NCBI RefSeq assembly: GCF_900129455.1
Contig: NZ_FQVU01000002.1
Span: 930,001 to 994,000 of the forward strand
Direction of reading: 5' to 3'
Length of the DNA: 64,000 bases
DNA from: Jatrophihabitans endophyticus
GTDB taxonomy: Bacteria; Actinomycetota; Actinomycetes; Mycobacteriales; Jatrophihabitantaceae
The translations under genes were made by a program, and so were the position numbers. The notes beneath the pieces were generated by a model, which was not told the origin of the DNA, searched no databases, and was given only the letters and a program-made list of their open reading frames with translations. Below, one piece after another: positions 10,925 to 20,176 of the stretch; position 1 is the first letter of the stretch, and every line of letters begins with the position of its first letter.

Positions 10925-12187
10925 ATGAGGGTGTCGTTCGTGTCGCAGTGGTACGCGCCCGAGTTCGGTGACGGCGGCGTGCCGAAGGAGATCGTCACCG
11001 CCCTCGCCGGGCTCGGCCACGACATGCAGGTGCTGACGGGGTTCCCCAACTATCCCGACGGCAAGGTCTTCCCGGGGTACCGGCAGCGGTTCCACCAGCG
11101 TGACGTCGTGGACTCGGTGCCCGTCCATCGCGCCCCGCTGTACCCCAGCCACGACACGCGCCTGCTGCGACGGGCCGCGAACTACCTGAGTTTCGCGACG
11201 AGCGCCAGCATGGTCGCGGCCTCGACCCTGCCGGTGGCCGACGCGACCCTCGTCTACTCGAGCCCGATCACCGCGGCCCTGCCGGCGATGGCGATCAAGG
11301 CGCGGCGGGGGACGCCGTTCGTGCTCCTGGTCGAGGACATGTGGCCCCAGAGCGTCACGGCGAGCGGGATGTCGCAGGGCTCGGCCGACGGCCCCGCCCA
11401 GCGCGCCCTGCACCGGCTGTGCGACGCCATCTACCGCAGCGCCGGCGCGATCGCGGTCACGTCGCCGGGGATGGCCGAGCTGATCGCCGACCGCGGGATC
11501 GACCGCGACAAGGTGCACTTCGTGCCCAACTGGGTGGACGAGGACCGGTACCGGCCGCAGCCGTTCGATTCGCGGCTCAAGAGCTCGCTCGGCCTGACAC
11601 GGCCGTTCACCGTCATGTATGCGGGCAATCTCGGCGAGGCCCAGGGGCTCGAGACCGTGATCGACGCCGCCGCCCTGCTGCGCGAGCACGCCGACATCGA
11701 CGTGGCGCTGGTGGGGGGCGGGGTCGCCGAGCCGGCATTGCGCCGGCGGGCCGCCGACGCCCGGCTCGACAACATCCACTTCCTGGGCTCCAAGCCGCCG
11801 GCGGAGATGCCGTCGGTGCTGGCGGTCGCCGACCTGCACCTCGTCTCGCTGCGACCTACCGAGCTGTTCCGGCGCACCCTGCCGAGCAAGATCCAGTCGC
11901 TGTTGGCCGCCGGACAACCGGTGCTCGGCTGCGTCGAGGGCGACGCCGCCGCCCTGATCGAGCGTTCGGGAGCGGGCTGGACGACGACTCCGGGCGAGGC
12001 CGCCGAACTCGCGGCCGCGGTGGCCCGGATCGCCACGGTCGAGACCGCGTCGCTGGCGCAGCGCGGAGCCGCGGGGCGCGAGTACTACCTGGCCCATTTG
12101 TCGCGGCGTGCCGGTGCGCGGGCGCTGTCGGACCTGCTGGCCGGCGTTCGGCAGACCCCCGGGGCTCGCGGCGAGGACGGCCGGTGA
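10925..12187 (+). CDS. GT4 glycosyltransferase, WbuB-like
   Basis: A 420-residue GT-B retaining transferase. The N-terminal half shows VSQWYAPEFGDGGVPKEI and TGFPNYPDGKVFPGY, hallmarks of WbuB-type enzymes, and VEDMWPQSV. The C-terminal nucleotide-sugar half has VMYAGNLGEAQGLETVI and a degraded E-x7-E region near LPSKIQSLLAAGQPV. WbuB homologues are linked to N-acetyl-L-fucosamine transfer, and the UDP-L-FucNAc enzymes CapE/CapF/CapG lie in the opposing operon, so FucNAc is a reasonable donor (inference). The 34-base gap before ATG 10925 is the largest so far in this operon. The ribosome site is weak. Confidence 0.88.
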   Translation: MRVSFVSQWYAPEFGDGGVPKEIVTALAGLGHDMQVLTGFPNYPDGKVFPGYRQRFHQRDVVDSVPVHRAPLYPSHDTRLLRRAANYLSFATSASMVAASTLPVADATLVYSSPITAALPAMAIKARRGTPFVLLVEDMWPQSVTASGMSQGSADGPAQRALHRLCDAIYRSAGAIAVTSPGMAELIADRGIDRDKVHFVPNWVDEDRYRPQPFDSRLKSSLGLTRPFTVMYAGNLGEAQGLETVIDAAALLREHADIDVALVGGGVAEPALRRRAADARLDNIHFLGSKPPAEMPSVLAVADLHLVSLRPTELFRRTLPSKIQSLLAAGQPVLGCVEGDAAALIERSGAGWTTTPGEAAELAAAVARIATVETASLAQRGAAGREYYLAHLSRRAGARALSDLLAGVRQTPGARGEDGR

Positions 12188-13341
12188 CCGGCAGCGGGCC
12201 CCGCGTGGTCGTCACCAGCGCCTACTTCGAGCCGGGGTACAAGGCAGGTGGCCCGATCCCGTCGGTGAAGCAGATCGTCAGCTCGGCCGAGGGCATCCGA
12301 ATCCTGCTCCTCACCAACGACCGGGACCTCGGCGACACGGCGCCGTACCCCGGCCTGTCCGGTCGCACGGTCACCCGGGGCGACCTCGACATCCTCTACC
12401 TCGACCGGCGTCGACCCGGGCACTGGTGGCGGGCGATCAAGACGATCCGCGGCGGCCCCGTCGACCTGCTCTACGTGAACAGCCTCTGGGACCCGTGGTT
12501 CACGATCCTGCCGTTGCTGCTGTCGGTGCTGCGAGTGGTACCCGCGCGCCGCGTGCTGGTGGCGCCGCGCGGCGAGCTGTCGGCCGGGGCGCTGTCGATC
12601 AAGGCGCGCAAGAAGAAGGTGGTCAAGCCGGTGCTGCGCGCCCTGCTCGGCGTCCTGCGACCGTCCTGGCACGCCTCGTCGGCCATGGACGAGGCGGACA
12701 TCCGCCGCGCGTTCGGAGCCGACCGGCGGGTGTTCGTGGTCTCCGAGTCGAGCCCGCACGTGCCGTCGACGGCGCCGCTCGAACCGCGTCCGGGACCGGT
12801 CCGCCTGGTCTTCGTCTCCCGCATCGTCCCGATGAAGAACCTGCTCACCGTGCTGGCGGCGCTCGGTCACGTCCGCGGCCCGGCCGCCCTCGACGTCTAC
12901 GGGCCGGTCGAGGACGGGGAGTACTGGCGGCGCTGTCAGGAGGCGATCGCCGCTCTGCCACCGGGGGTGACCGTCGAGTACCGCGGCGTGGTCACGCCGG
13001 CCGAGGTGGCCGACACCTTCGCCCGCTACGACGCGTTCGTCCTGCCGACGCTGGGGGAGAACTTCGGGCACGTCATCGCCGAGAGCCTGTCCGTCGGCTG
13101 TCCCGTCATCTGCTCGGACCGGACCCCGTGGAGCGCATGCCTGGCGGCCGGTGGGGGCGAGGTGTTGCCCGACCTGACGCCGCCGGCCGTCGCGGCGGTC
13201 CTCGACCGGTGGCTCGCGCTGTCGGTGGACGAGCGCGTGGGCCGCCGTCGGCAGGCACGCGACGCCTACGCGTCCTGGCTCGCCGAGCAGTCGGGGCCCG
13301 GCGTCCTCGCGCTCGCTCTCACGACGCCCGCCGCGCGATGA
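12184..13341 (+). CDS. GT4 family glycosyltransferase
   Basis: A 385-residue GT-B transferase. The N-terminus has the acceptor-side glycine loop FEPGYKAGGPIPSVKQI. The C-terminal donor domain includes LVFVSRIVPMKNLLTVL, and the nucleotide-sugar site is LPTLGENFGHVIAESLSVGCPVI with the E-x7-E pair. GTG at 12184 overlaps the previous stop by 4 bases and its own stop overlaps the next gene by 4. The sugar and linkage cannot be inferred. Confidence 0.9.
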   Translation: MTGSGPRVVVTSAYFEPGYKAGGPIPSVKQIVSSAEGIRILLLTNDRDLGDTAPYPGLSGRTVTRGDLDILYLDRRRPGHWWRAIKTIRGGPVDLLYVNSLWDPWFTILPLLLSVLRVVPARRVLVAPRGELSAGALSIKARKKKVVKPVLRALLGVLRPSWHASSAMDEADIRRAFGADRRVFVVSESSPHVPSTAPLEPRPGPVRLVFVSRIVPMKNLLTVLAALGHVRGPAALDVYGPVEDGEYWRRCQEAIAALPPGVTVEYRGVVTPAEVADTFARYDAFVLPTLGENFGHVIAESLSVGCPVICSDRTPWSACLAAGGGEVLPDLTPPAVAAVLDRWLALSVDERVGRRRQARDAYASWLAEQSGPGVLALALTTPAAR

Positions 13342-14543
13342 CGACGCGGATCGCGCTGTTGACGCAGGGCCTCGGCGTGGGCGGCGGCGTCCCGTCGGTG
13401 GCGCGGTGGTTGCGCGACGCGATGCGCGCCGAGGGGTTCACCGTCGACGTCCACGACGTGGCGACGTCGGGCCGCGACCCGCACAGTCGCGGGCTCACGC
13501 GGCCGCGCACCTGGGTGCGACCGTCGCTCCGCGGCGGCCGTTCCGACGACCTCGACGCCACCCTGTGGGGCGCGAACCTCGTCGAGCTCGAGCCGATGCG
13601 CTACCGGCCGCGGCGCGAGCTCACCCGCGTGCTCGCCGGTTACGACCTCGTCCAGGTGGTGGCGGGCGCGCCGGCGCTGGCCTGGATCGCGTCGCGGGTG
13701 GGCCGCCCCGTCGCGCTGCAGGTGGCCACCACCGTGGCGTGGGAACGCGCGGCCAAGGGGGTGGACGGCTCGGCGGCCGTGGCCAGGTGGCGCGGGCTGA
13801 TGACGGCCGCCACGTCGCGCGTCGAGGATCGAGCGCTCCGTCGCGCCGACGTCGTGTTCGTCGAGAACACCGAGATGCTCGCCCACGCGCAGCGCTCTGG
13901 AGCGCGTCGCGCCGTGCTCGCGCCCCCGGGCGTGGACACCGACCGTTTCCGGCCGCACCCGGCCGGATGGCAGAGCGCCGGTCCCGTGCTGTCGGTCTGT
14001 CGACTGGGTGAGCGTCGTAAGCGGCTGGATCGGCTCGTGGCGGCGTACGCCGAGCTCGCGCGACGCCGGCCGGACGCCCCGCCGCTTCTGCTCGCCGGCC
14101 GTGGTCCGGTGCCCGACGACCTCGCGGCGCTCGTCGCACGAAGCGGATGCGCCGACCGCATCTCGGTGCGGGCGGACCTGCCCGCCGACGCGTTGCCGCA
14201 GCTCTACCGCTCGGCGTCGGTCTACCTGCAGACCTCGCAGGAAGAGGGTCTCGGTGTGTCGGTGCTCGAGGCGATGGCGAGCGGGATTCCGGTCGTGGCC
14301 ACGCGTACCGCCGGTGCGCAGGAGTGTCTGGGCGACGAGCGGGCCGGCGTGCTGGTCGGTAACGAGGACGCAGGCAATGCCGCGGCGGTCGCCGACGCGG
14401 TCACGGGCATCCTCGACGCCGAGGGGCACACCATGGCTCGCATCGCCCGCGAGCGGTGCGAGACACGCTTCTCGACCGAGGCCGGGATACGCCGATTCGT
14501 CGACGAGTACGAGCGGCTGACGGCAACCGCGCGGCCCCGATGA
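13338..14543 (+). CDS. GT4 family glycosyltransferase
   Basis: A 401-residue GT-B transferase. It has the N-terminal loop TQGLGVGGGVPSVARWL, a donor domain starting LSVCRLGERRKRLDRLV and the signature YLQTSQEEGLGVSVLEAMASGIPVV (the EGLGVSVLEAM block contains the E-x7-E motif). It overlaps both neighbours by 4 bases (ATGA), as do most genes of the run, so it is one polycistronic unit. Third of the soluble transferases; donor unknown. Confidence 0.9.
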   Translation: MTTRIALLTQGLGVGGGVPSVARWLRDAMRAEGFTVDVHDVATSGRDPHSRGLTRPRTWVRPSLRGGRSDDLDATLWGANLVELEPMRYRPRRELTRVLAGYDLVQVVAGAPALAWIASRVGRPVALQVATTVAWERAAKGVDGSAAVARWRGLMTAATSRVEDRALRRADVVFVENTEMLAHAQRSGARRAVLAPPGVDTDRFRPHPAGWQSAGPVLSVCRLGERRKRLDRLVAAYAELARRRPDAPPLLLAGRGPVPDDLAALVARSGCADRISVRADLPADALPQLYRSASVYLQTSQEEGLGVSVLEAMASGIPVVATRTAGAQECLGDERAGVLVGNEDAGNAAAVADAVTGILDAEGHTMARIARERCETRFSTEAGIRRFVDEYERLTATARPR

Positions 14544-15859
14544 CGGCGCAGGTACCCGAGGACACGCCGCCGATCGGCAGCTGGGCCCGCGTCGGTCGTC
14601 GGGCCTCGGCCGTGATCGGGTTCGGGACGGTGCGCGGTACCGCGCTCGCGAACGCCGCCACCAGCGTCGTCGCCGCCGGTACGAGCATCGGGCTGGCGCG
14701 CGTCCTGGGCGCCGAGGGCCGCGGCGTCTACGCCGCGGCCACGACCTACTTCGGCATCGCCCTCGTCTTCTTCGAGCTGGGCCTCGGGTCGGCCGTGGTC
14801 TACTACGCCGCGCGCGACCCGGATCGCCGGGCCGCGCAGGTGCGCACGTGCGGCCTGCTGCTTGTCCCGCTGAGCGTTGCGGCGAGCCTGCTCGCGGTGG
14901 TACTCGGCGCCACGGCGTTCGACGAGCATTCGGCCCGCACGGCGTTCTTCATCGTGCCTGCCTGCATCGTCGTCTCGTTCGCGGGCACCGGCGCGACCTT
15001 CGCGCTGCAGGCGACCGCACTGACGGGATGGAACCTCACCCGGCTGCTGCAGCCGGTGCTGTTCCTGGTGGTGGTCGCGGTGCTCTGGTCGGCGTCCGCG
15101 TTGACCATCGCCACCACCATGTGGGCGCTCGCTGTCTCGCTGCTCGGTCAGACGCTGTTCGCGCGCCGCTGGTTCGCTCGCTGGGGTCACGGCGGTCGGT
15201 GGGACCGGAACGTGGCGCGGGACCTGCTCCGCTACGGCCTGCTCAATGTCACCTCCACCGCGCCCAACAACATCAACGGCAGGTTCGACCAGCTCGTGCT
15301 CGCCGTCGTGGGTTCGGCGGCGGCGCTCGGGCAGTACGCCGTGGCGGTAACGCTCAGCCTGCTCGCCGGTCCGCTCGCCGTCGCCTTCGGCAACGTGGCC
15401 TTCCCCAGACTGGCCGCTGGTTCCGATCCACTGCACACGATCCGCAGATCGGTCCGGGGGGCGACCGTCCTCGCGCTCGGCATCGAGATCGTGATCGTCG
15501 TCGTGGCGCCCTGGATCGTGCCCGCCCTATTCGGCCCTCAGTTCGGCGACGTGGTGCACCTGCTGCTGATCCTGGCCCCGGGCGCGGTCGCATTCACCGT
15601 CAACCAGGTCCTCGGCGACCTGCTGCGCGGTCTCGGCCGGCCGGGTCTCGTGTCCCGGTGTGAGTGGACCGGCGTGGTCGGCACCGTGGCCGGCTTGGCA
15701 CTCTTCGCGCCCACTTACGGCGCTGTTGCCGCGGCGTGGACGTCTACCGCGGTGTACGTAGCGGTGCACGTACTGTTGCGGCTGGCATTGCGACGGGCCC
15801 TGCGGGAGCGCGACGCCGGCCTCCCTAGCCCTGTGAACGGAGCACGCTTTGCGTCCTGA
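14540..15859 (+). CDS. Wzx-type oligosaccharide flippase (MOP superfamily)
   Basis: A 439-residue polytopic protein with about 12 hydrophobic segments spread over the whole length, and the MOP-family N-terminal pattern LARVLGAEGRGVYAAATTYFGIALV. It should flip the lipid-linked repeat unit across the membrane for Wzy polymerisation. Neighbouring genes supply the initiating transferase, glycosyltransferases, candidate polymerase and Wzz/BY-kinase, which fits a Wzx/Wzy route. ATG 14540 overlaps the preceding stop by 4 bases. Confidence 0.9.
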   Translation: MTAQVPEDTPPIGSWARVGRRASAVIGFGTVRGTALANAATSVVAAGTSIGLARVLGAEGRGVYAAATTYFGIALVFFELGLGSAVVYYAARDPDRRAAQVRTCGLLLVPLSVAASLLAVVLGATAFDEHSARTAFFIVPACIVVSFAGTGATFALQATALTGWNLTRLLQPVLFLVVVAVLWSASALTIATTMWALAVSLLGQTLFARRWFARWGHGGRWDRNVARDLLRYGLLNVTSTAPNNINGRFDQLVLAVVGSAAALGQYAVAVTLSLLAGPLAVAFGNVAFPRLAAGSDPLHTIRRSVRGATVLALGIEIVIVVVAPWIVPALFGPQFGDVVHLLLILAPGAVAFTVNQVLGDLLRGLGRPGLVSRCEWTGVVGTVAGLALFAPTYGAVAAAWTSTAVYVAVHVLLRLALRRALRERDAGLPSPVNGARFAS

Positions 15860-15898
15860 CGTACGGAACCGCAGCCGTTCGCTGCCTGGGAGGCGGCG

Positions 15899-16882
15899 GT
15901 GCGCGTAGGCGTCGTCGGGCCGATCTACGACGACAGCTTCGCCGAGAACGTCGTCGTCACGCTGCAGCAGATGGGATACGACGCCGTTTCGCTCGGCAGC
16001 CCCGGCCTTCCCGTCGGGAAGTTGTCGGCCAAGGTCACCGAGTTGGCGCGCCGATTCGGCGCCGAGGCCGAGCAGCTGACTCAGCGGGCCGTCGTCGCGC
16101 GGGCGGCGAGGGCGCGCTGCGACGTCGTCATCTCGATCCTGCACGGTCTAATGCCCGACATCGTCGCCGCGCTCAAGGACGTCAGTGACAAGGTCTGCCT
16201 CTGGTACCCGGACGCGGTCGCCAACGTCGGCCGCATGGCCATGGCTGCGGCGCCCTACGACGCGCTGTTCTTCAAGGACAGCTGGCTGGCGCAGCGGCTG
16301 CGCGACGTCTACGGCCTGCCCGCCCACTACCTGCCCGAGGCGTGCAACCCGACGTGGCATCGGCCGATCGGCGACTACGGCCGCGAACCGCACATCGTCG
16401 TCGTGGGCTCGGTCTACCCGACGCGCGCCCGACTGCTCGAGCGGTTGATCCGTGACGGCGTGCCGCTGAAGATTCACGGCAACGGGCTGCCGCGGTGGCT
16501 GGCCGGGGGCGCCCTGGCCGACGTGCCGCGGGGTGCCTACATCGCCCGCGAAGAGAAGGCGGCGGCCTTCCGTCGCGCGCGCGGCGTGCTCAACAACCTG
16601 CACCCGGGGGAGATGGTGGGCGTCAACTGCCGCCTGTTCGAGGCCGCGGCCTCGGGTGGCGCCGTGTTGTGCGAGCGTCGCGACGGACTCGGCGATGTCT
16701 TCGACGAGCCGAGCGAGGTGCTCGCGTTCTCGTCCTACGACGAGCTGCTGGGGCACTGCCGGACCCTGCTGGCCGGACCGGACGTCGGGCGCGCCGTCGG
16801 AGCCGCGGCATCCGAACGCGCCCGCCATGAGCACTCCTACGAACGCAGGCTGACCGCCATGCTGGGCGAATTGCACGCTTGA
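15899..16882 (+). CDS. CgeB-like family glycosyltransferase
   Basis: A 327-residue protein with two Rossmann-like halves. The second half carries the CgeB/Glyco_trans_1_2-type block RARGVLNNLHPGE, VNCRLFEAAASGGAVL and FSSYDELLGHCRTLLA. The N-terminal half (VGPIYDDSFAENVVVTLQQM ... WYPDAVANVGR) matches the acceptor-side domain of the same group. GTG 15899 has GGGAGG nearby. A 39-base gap separates it from the flippase. It probably adds a side sugar or tailoring residue; substrate unknown. Confidence 0.78.
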   Translation: MRVGVVGPIYDDSFAENVVVTLQQMGYDAVSLGSPGLPVGKLSAKVTELARRFGAEAEQLTQRAVVARAARARCDVVISILHGLMPDIVAALKDVSDKVCLWYPDAVANVGRMAMAAAPYDALFFKDSWLAQRLRDVYGLPAHYLPEACNPTWHRPIGDYGREPHIVVVGSVYPTRARLLERLIRDGVPLKIHGNGLPRWLAGGALADVPRGAYIAREEKAAAFRRARGVLNNLHPGEMVGVNCRLFEAAASGGAVLCERRDGLGDVFDEPSEVLAFSSYDELLGHCRTLLAGPDVGRAVGAAASERARHEHSYERRLTAMLGELHA

Positions 16883-16923
16883 CGGCCGTCCGCCGAAACC
16901 CGGTCGGATGTGAAGGAGACGCC

Positions 16924-17655
16924 ATGGGAATGTCCGAACAGACCAAGTCGCGATTCTACCGGGCTTACGCGACTACCCATGCCGGCGTGCGCGCCTCGGC
17001 CGACGACGACTTGGCGTTCCGACGCGACGTCTACCCCCATCTACCCGCCGACCGTGCGATCCGCACACTCGATGTCGGGTGCGGGCAGGGCGGTCTCGTC
17101 CGCGCGCTGCGCGACTGCGGTTACGCCGCGGCCGAGGGCATCGACGTCAGTCCGGAGCAGGTGGAGCTGGCCCACGCTGCCGGTATCGCGTCGGTGACCT
17201 TGGGCGATTTCCGCAGCGATCTGCCGCCGGCCAGCTTCGACGTGGTGACGGCGACGGACTTCCTGGAGCACCTGTCCAAGGACGAGGTGGTGGAGGCTTT
17301 CGACCGCGTGCTCGACCTGCTGGTGCCGGGCGGTCGGTTCATCGCGCGCGTTCCGAACATGGTGAGTCCGTTCGCCGGTAACTACCACTTCGGCGACTTC
17401 ACCCACGAGACGGCCTTCACGGCTCGCAGTCTGCGACAGATCGGGTCCGCCACCGGCTTTGACCAGGCCGACGTCCACCCCTGCGACCCGATCCGGCACG
17501 GGCTGATCAGCAACGTCCGCGGCTTGGTGTGGAGGGTGTTCTCGTTGGCCATGAAGCTCTCTCTCGCGAGTGAGACCGGCGTGCTGCGCGGTCATCTGGT
17601 CACGCAGAACGTCGTCGCCGTCTTCTCGAAGCCGCTCGTACCCACCGAGCGGTAG
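16924..17655 (+). CDS. Class I SAM-dependent methyltransferase
   Basis: A 243-residue methyltransferase. Motif I is LDVGCGQGGLV, the acidic motif II region is AEGIDVSPEQVEL, and DVVTATDFLEHL with LVPGGRFIARVPN complete the fold. ATG 16924 has a strong GAAGGAG site. It closes the plus-strand glycan operon, and its stop is 2 bases from the stop of the convergent polymerase gene. Likely O- or N-methylation of a sugar or of the chain end (inference from place). Confidence 0.85.
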   Translation: MGMSEQTKSRFYRAYATTHAGVRASADDDLAFRRDVYPHLPADRAIRTLDVGCGQGGLVRALRDCGYAAAEGIDVSPEQVELAHAAGIASVTLGDFRSDLPPASFDVVTATDFLEHLSKDEVVEAFDRVLDLLVPGGRFIARVPNMVSPFAGNYHFGDFTHETAFTARSLRQIGSATGFDQADVHPCDPIRHGLISNVRGLVWRVFSLAMKLSLASETGVLRGHLVTQNVVAVFSKPLVPTER

Positions 17656-17657
17656 GG

Positions 17658-19025
17658 CTACGCCGGCGTCAGCGCAGCACGCTCCGGCGCGAGATCCGGG
17701 TGCTCGTCACGCGGCGCGGAACGCCTGGTCCGCAGCCACGCGAGTCCTGCGAGTAGGACGTACGCGGCGACGACGCCGCGCGCCGTTACGAAGTAGGTCT
17801 CGTTGGTGCCCTCGTACGAGAGTGCCGCGATCAGCGAGCCGATGGTCAGTAGATACGTCCAGGCCGTCAGTCTGCGGCCGGCAGCCCGGTCCACGAGGCC
17901 GAAACCGACCGCGAAGAGGCCTGCAAAGAACAGCAGCCCGATCGGCCCGAAGTAGCCGAGAGCCGCTCCCATCTGCGTGGGGATGAAGTCCGCCGAGTAG
18001 CTGAGCGAGAAGTGGTCCTGCAACGCGAACTTCTCCGACCTGTCCGCGAGGGACGTCGAGAGCTTGCCCGGGGCTAGGAAGCTGGGGACTGCGAGCTTGG
18101 CGTCGTTCACGACGGTCCCGAGACCTGCCGGGCGCGTGCCGCCGGCCAGCGCGGCCGTCTCGCCGGCTGCGAACGTGTTGCCGTCGATGCGTATCGCGGT
18201 GGGCTGCGTGGCGTTGTCGTACTTGGCCGACGCGCCGGTGACGAGTGCGGCGGAGCCCCGGGCGATCAGGCTGAGTCGGGCGGTTGCCGAGGTCGCATTG
18301 TTGTACTCATCGCGCCCGAACTGCGCGCGTGCCGCGTTCAAGGACAGCCCGACGAAGCCGGCGATCAGCGCCGCGGCGACGACGGCTCGCAGCCGCACCC
18401 GTCGGCCGATGACCGCCAGTCCGACGACCGTCGCCAGCGCGGCGGTGAGGACGTCCAGCCGCTGACCCACGAGCACCTCGGCGGCCATCTCGACGAGGAA
18501 CGCCGGGACGAACGCGCGCGGGTGCCGGGCGATGAAGCTGATGCTGGTGAGCGTGATACCAAGGGTCGTGAACTGGCCGGCGAGCCCGGACTGCGTCGGG
18601 TCGAAGTTCGTCACGGGGCCGGCGACGCTGACGTGGTAACCGCCCCGCGCGACGATGGCGACGAGCGGCGCGGTCAACACGGCCAGGACGCGCCAGTCGA
18701 AGACGGTCAGGACGCGCGCCACCTGGCCGGCCGTGACCGGCGCCGGGCTACGCCGGGCGACGAGCGCGTACGCAGCCGCGTAGACCACGCACGCGGCACC
18801 GATGTCGAGGTACCAGGCGTCGAGGGAGTGCTGGGGGATCGAGGACCGGTACTGGGACCGGGCGCCCGAGGCAAGTTGGAGCAGCTCGGTGACGCCGTGG
18901 AAGACGACCATGGCGAGCAGGAGGTACGTGCCAGTGCGGCGGAACATCGATCGCCGGAACACGACGAACAACAGGGCGACGGCGACGGCCTGCAGGATCA
19001 GGCCGAGAAGCAGTGACGTGGTCAT
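17658..19025 (-). CDS. Polytopic membrane protein, candidate Wzy polymerase
   Basis: A 455-residue protein with about 10-12 hydrophobic segments and one long hydrophilic loop (residues about 240-345, RAQFGRDEYNN through FSLSYSADFIPTQMG). The profile, with large periplasmic loop near the C-terminal third, is that of O-antigen or repeat-unit polymerases, which share little sequence. No other polymerase is found in the island, and its start overlaps the 2-epimerase stop by 4 bases in the minus-strand sugar operon. The polymerase role is inferred from topology and context. Confidence 0.65.
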   Translation of the reverse strand: MTTSLLLGLILQAVAVALLFVVFRRSMFRRTGTYLLLAMVVFHGVTELLQLASGARSQYRSSIPQHSLDAWYLDIGAACVVYAAAYALVARRSPAPVTAGQVARVLTVFDWRVLAVLTAPLVAIVARGGYHVSVAGPVTNFDPTQSGLAGQFTTLGITLTSISFIARHPRAFVPAFLVEMAAEVLVGQRLDVLTAALATVVGLAVIGRRVRLRAVVAAALIAGFVGLSLNAARAQFGRDEYNNATSATARLSLIARGSAALVTGASAKYDNATQPTAIRIDGNTFAAGETAALAGGTRPAGLGTVVNDAKLAVPSFLAPGKLSTSLADRSEKFALQDHFSLSYSADFIPTQMGAALGYFGPIGLLFFAGLFAVGFGLVDRAAGRRLTAWTYLLTIGSLIAALSYEGTNETYFVTARGVVAAYVLLAGLAWLRTRRSAPRDEHPDLAPERAALTPA

Positions 19026-20167
19026 CGAGTCGGGTCAGTGGTTGCGGGAGCACGTAGCCCGAGCCATCCACCGTGCACGCCGGCGAGCCCGGCGATGAGT
19101 CGGCTCACCCGCAGCGAGACGTCGGGCACCGCGTACGCCGCCGGGACGGCCGGCCGTACGCCCGACTCCCACTGGGCGCTGACGAGTTGGACGGCCCGGC
19201 GGATCGCGGCCTCGTCGACGCCGGTGAGCACGATGTTGCCGCCGTCGAGCGCCTCGGGGCGCTCCATCGAATCGCGGACGGTGACGGCGGGAAAGCCGGA
19301 GATGGCGGACTCCTCGCTGATCGTGCCGCTGTCGGACAGCACGCACCGGGCGTGCTGCTGGAGCTGGTTGTAGTCGAAGTAGCCGAAGGGTTCGAGGAAC
19401 TGCACACCGCTGTGGTGGCCGTCCTGCTGCGCACCGAGGTGACGTCGCAGGCGGGGGTGCGTGCTGACCACCACCCGACGGCCGGTGTCGCGGGCGAGCC
19501 CGTCGACAGCAGCCAGCAGCGTCGCCAGCCGCGCCGGGTCGTCGATGTTCTCCTGCCGGTGCAGGGAGGCCACGTAGTAGTCACCCGGTTCCAGGCCGAG
19601 CCGCGAGAGGACGTCCGAGCCGTCGATCTGGTCCCGGTAGGCGGCGAGGACCTCGGCCATGGGTGACCCGGTGACGAACACCCGGCGGGCGGGGAGCCCC
19701 TCCGCCAGGAGGTTGCGCCGGGCGTGTTCGGTGTAGCAGAGGTTGAAGTCGGCGGTGTGGTCGACGATGCGCCGATTCGTCTCCTCGGGCACGTTCTCGT
19801 CGAAACACCGATTGCCGGCCTCCATGTGAAAGACCGGGATTCCCATCCGCTTCGCCATGATCGCCGCCAGGCAGCTGTTGGTGTCGCCCAGGATGAGGAC
19901 CGCGTCCGGCCGTTGCTCCGCCAGAACCGGCTCCACCCCCGACAGGACGCCGCCGAGCGTGGCTCCGAGCGAGGTGACGGGGACCTGTAGCCAGTGATCG
20001 GGTTGCCGCAGCCCCAGTTCGCGGAAGAACACGTCGCTGAGCTGCGGATCCCAGTTCTGGCCGGTGTGGACGAGCTGGTGGTCGAACTCGTCGTCGAGCC
20101 GGATGATGACCCTGGACAGCCGGATGATCTCCGGCCGGGTGCCAACCACGGTCATGACCTTGAGCAT
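19022..20167 (-). CDS. capG: UDP-HexNAc 2-epimerase, CapG/WbjD-like
   Basis: A 381-residue non-hydrolysing 2-epimerase fold. Landmarks are VMTVVGTRPEIIRLS, LILGDTNSCLA, the FHMEAGNRCFDENVPEETNR block, SLHRQEN and SDSGTISEESAISGFPAVTV. The N-terminal RPEIIRLS and the NRCFDENVPEE block are closer to CapG/WbjD, the last enzyme of UDP-L-FucNAc synthesis, than to plain WecB. CapF and CapE lie upstream in the same operon, so the FucNAc branch would be complete. If it instead acts on UDP-GlcNAc, it would pair with the dehydrogenase upstream to give UDP-ManNAcA. Confidence 0.85.
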   Translation of the reverse strand: MLKVMTVVGTRPEIIRLSRVIIRLDDEFDHQLVHTGQNWDPQLSDVFFRELGLRQPDHWLQVPVTSLGATLGGVLSGVEPVLAEQRPDAVLILGDTNSCLAAIMAKRMGIPVFHMEAGNRCFDENVPEETNRRIVDHTADFNLCYTEHARRNLLAEGLPARRVFVTGSPMAEVLAAYRDQIDGSDVLSRLGLEPGDYYVASLHRQENIDDPARLATLLAAVDGLARDTGRRVVVSTHPRLRRHLGAQQDGHHSGVQFLEPFGYFDYNQLQQHARCVLSDSGTISEESAISGFPAVTVRDSMERPEALDGGNIVLTGVDEAAIRRAVQLVSAQWESGVRPAVPAAYAVPDVSLRVSRLIAGLAGVHGGWLGLRAPATTDPTR

Positions 20168-20176
20168 CGAGCCGTC

